Origin: Cervus elaphus
Lineage: Eukaryota; Chordata; Mammalia; Artiodactyla; Cervidae
NCBI RefSeq assembly: GCF_910594005.1
Contig: NC_057818.1
Coordinates: forward strand, 58,168,001 to 58,232,000
Reading direction: 5' to 3'
DNA: 64,000 bases
Shown: piece after piece, positions 62,871-64,000 of the stretch
Numbering within the stretch: the first letter of the stretch is position 1
Layout: the number at the start of each line of letters is the position of its first letter
Program-made: the position numbers and the translations under genes
Notes under the pieces: model-generated
What the model saw: the letters and a program-made list of their open reading frames with translations, nothing else
The model's database searches: none
What the model was told of the DNA's origin: nothing

Positions 62871-64000
62871 CTGAGGTCTGGGCCGAAGATAACCCCCCTG
62901 GGCTAGCTAGACACCAAGCCCCTGTAATAATAGAACTCAAACCTGGCGCAACCCCAGTGAGAAAGTGTCAATACCCAATACCCATAGAAGCCCGAATTGA
63001 GATTCTGCCTCACATCAACAGGCTAAAACAGGCAGGCATCCTGGTGGAATGTCAATCAGCCTGGAACACACCAATCTTGCTGGTAAAAAAGGAAGGAGGA
63101 CAAGACTATAGGCCTGTGCAGGATCTAGATTGGTCAATCAGGCCGCTGTAACTCTGCACCCGACCGTCCCAAACCCCTATACCTTACTTAGTCTCCTCCC
63201 ACCTAAGACAAGGATCTATACTTGTTTGGACCTCAAAGATGCCTTTTTCTGTATACGCCTAGCACCTGCATCACAACCCATCTTTGCCTTTGAATGGGAG
63301 GACCCCATCGGAGGCAATAAGCAGCAGCTCACCTGGACTCGCCTCCCGCAAGGATTCAAAAACGAGCCAGCCATCTTTGGAGAAGCCTTGGCCTCGGACC
63401 TGGAACCTTTCCAGCCTGAAAGGCATGGATGTTGGCTCCTGCAATATGTGGACGACCTGTTGCTGGCCGCTGAGACCTGGGAAGAATACTGGGAAGGGAC
63501 CCGAGCGCTCCTCCAATTGCTGGCAGAAGCGGGATACCGAGTGTCCAGGAAAAAGGCACAAATCTGCAAGGAGGAGGTAAAGTATTTGGGGTTTGTCTTA
63601 AGGGAAGGCACAAGGTTGCTGGACCAATCTAGAAAGGAAGTAATTCTGAGGCTCCCCACGCCTAAGACTCGGCGGCAAGTCAAGGAGTTCCTAGGGACCA
63701 CTGGATTCTGCAGGATTTGGATTCCAAGGTACTCTCAAATAGCCCAGCCCTTATTTGAGCTCCTGACAGGGCCTGAAGAAAATCCTGTAAACTGGACTGA
63801 AAAACAGCAGGAAGCCTTTGAGGAGCTGAGGCTAGCAACCACCTCCGCCCCCGCCTTGGGATTGCCAGACCTCACCAAACCATTCACCTTGTATGTGACT
63901 GAGAAAGATAAAACAGCCATGGGGGTTTTGACTCAAACCTTGGGAACGTGGGACAGGCCAATAGCTTATCTTTCAAAGCGACTTGGTCATGTTGCCACCG
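62871..64000 (+). pseudogene. pol: Reverse transcriptase and start of RNase H region, partial and frameshifted
   Basis: The first part is in the frame 62,591-63,151, through a fingers-domain segment (about VRKCQYPIPIEARIE). A one-base deletion at about 63,120-63,126 shifts the rest. From there the frame is open to the window edge. It includes the catalytic Tyr-Val-Asp-Asp at 63,445-63,456 and, from about 63,740, connection/RNase H-side sequence. The remaining pol and any env lie outside the window. Confidence 0.85.

Overview
The window is nuclear DNA of a ruminant, most likely a bovid such as cattle, sheep or goat. The evidence is the repeat content. At least nine BovB (RTE-type LINE) copies carry the BovB reverse transcriptase and end in the typical ACTGAACTGAA tail. 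There are many Bov-tA tRNA-derived SINEs, several CHR-type tRNA-Glu SINEs, L1 fragments of artiodactyl type, and several endogenous retrovirus LTRs. No prokaryotic features are present.

The host content is a decayed KRAB C2H2 zinc-finger gene cluster built from copies of one ancestral unit. On the minus strand the unit reads: a first coding exon (Met-Ala-Ala-Ser-Gln), a 127-bp KRAB-A exon, one large zinc-finger exon, and a 3'UTR of about 1.1 kb. I see four units. Unit A (58.4 to 46.9 kb, minus) has intact exons, canonical splice sites and matching phases, and predicts a KRAB zinc-finger protein of about 634 residues with nine canonical fingers. Unit B (42.2 to 38.5 kb, minus) has lost its KRAB exon and the front of its finger exon by a deletion that fuses an LTR promoter region to the finger exon; it also has frameshifts and a nonsense codon. 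Unit C (37.1 to 22.6 kb, minus) has a lost start codon, a KRAB exon split by an LTR, and a finger exon with all its fingers deleted. Unit D (2.4 to 5.0 kb, plus) is an inverted pseudogene finger exon. An orphan first-exon module with a CpG island lies at 6.5 to 7.2 kb (minus).

Layout: 0-5 kb, repeats and unit D. 5-9 kb, SINEs, the orphan exon module and old L1. 9.6-11.1 kb, an L1 end holding an LTR that holds a BovB. 13-16.8 kb, a gammaretrovirus-like LTR with a tRNA-Pro primer site, leader and AT-rich sequence. 16.9-21 kb, nested BovB and SINEs. 21.6-25 kb, the end of unit C and an L1 5' region. 25.0-29.5 kb, one arm of an inverted duplication with a thymosin beta-4 retrocopy in it. 29.5-33 kb, a solo LTR, L1 and the longest BovB. 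33.4-37.6 kb, the 5' part of unit C. 38.5-43.4 kb, unit B. 43.4-47.6 kb, the other arm, which overlaps the 3' flank of unit A. 46.9-59.4 kb, unit A. 59.4-64 kb, a defective gammaretroviral provirus (5' LTR, tRNA-Gly primer site, gag, protease, reverse transcriptase) running off the window edge just upstream of unit A.

The only plausible functional host gene is unit A. A KRAB zinc-finger protein would be expected to bind DNA through the finger array and recruit TRIM28 for silencing, typically of retroelements. That role is inferred from the family and is not shown by the sequence. I found no wholly new type of system; the interest lies in how retroelements, deletions and inversion reshaped this cluster.
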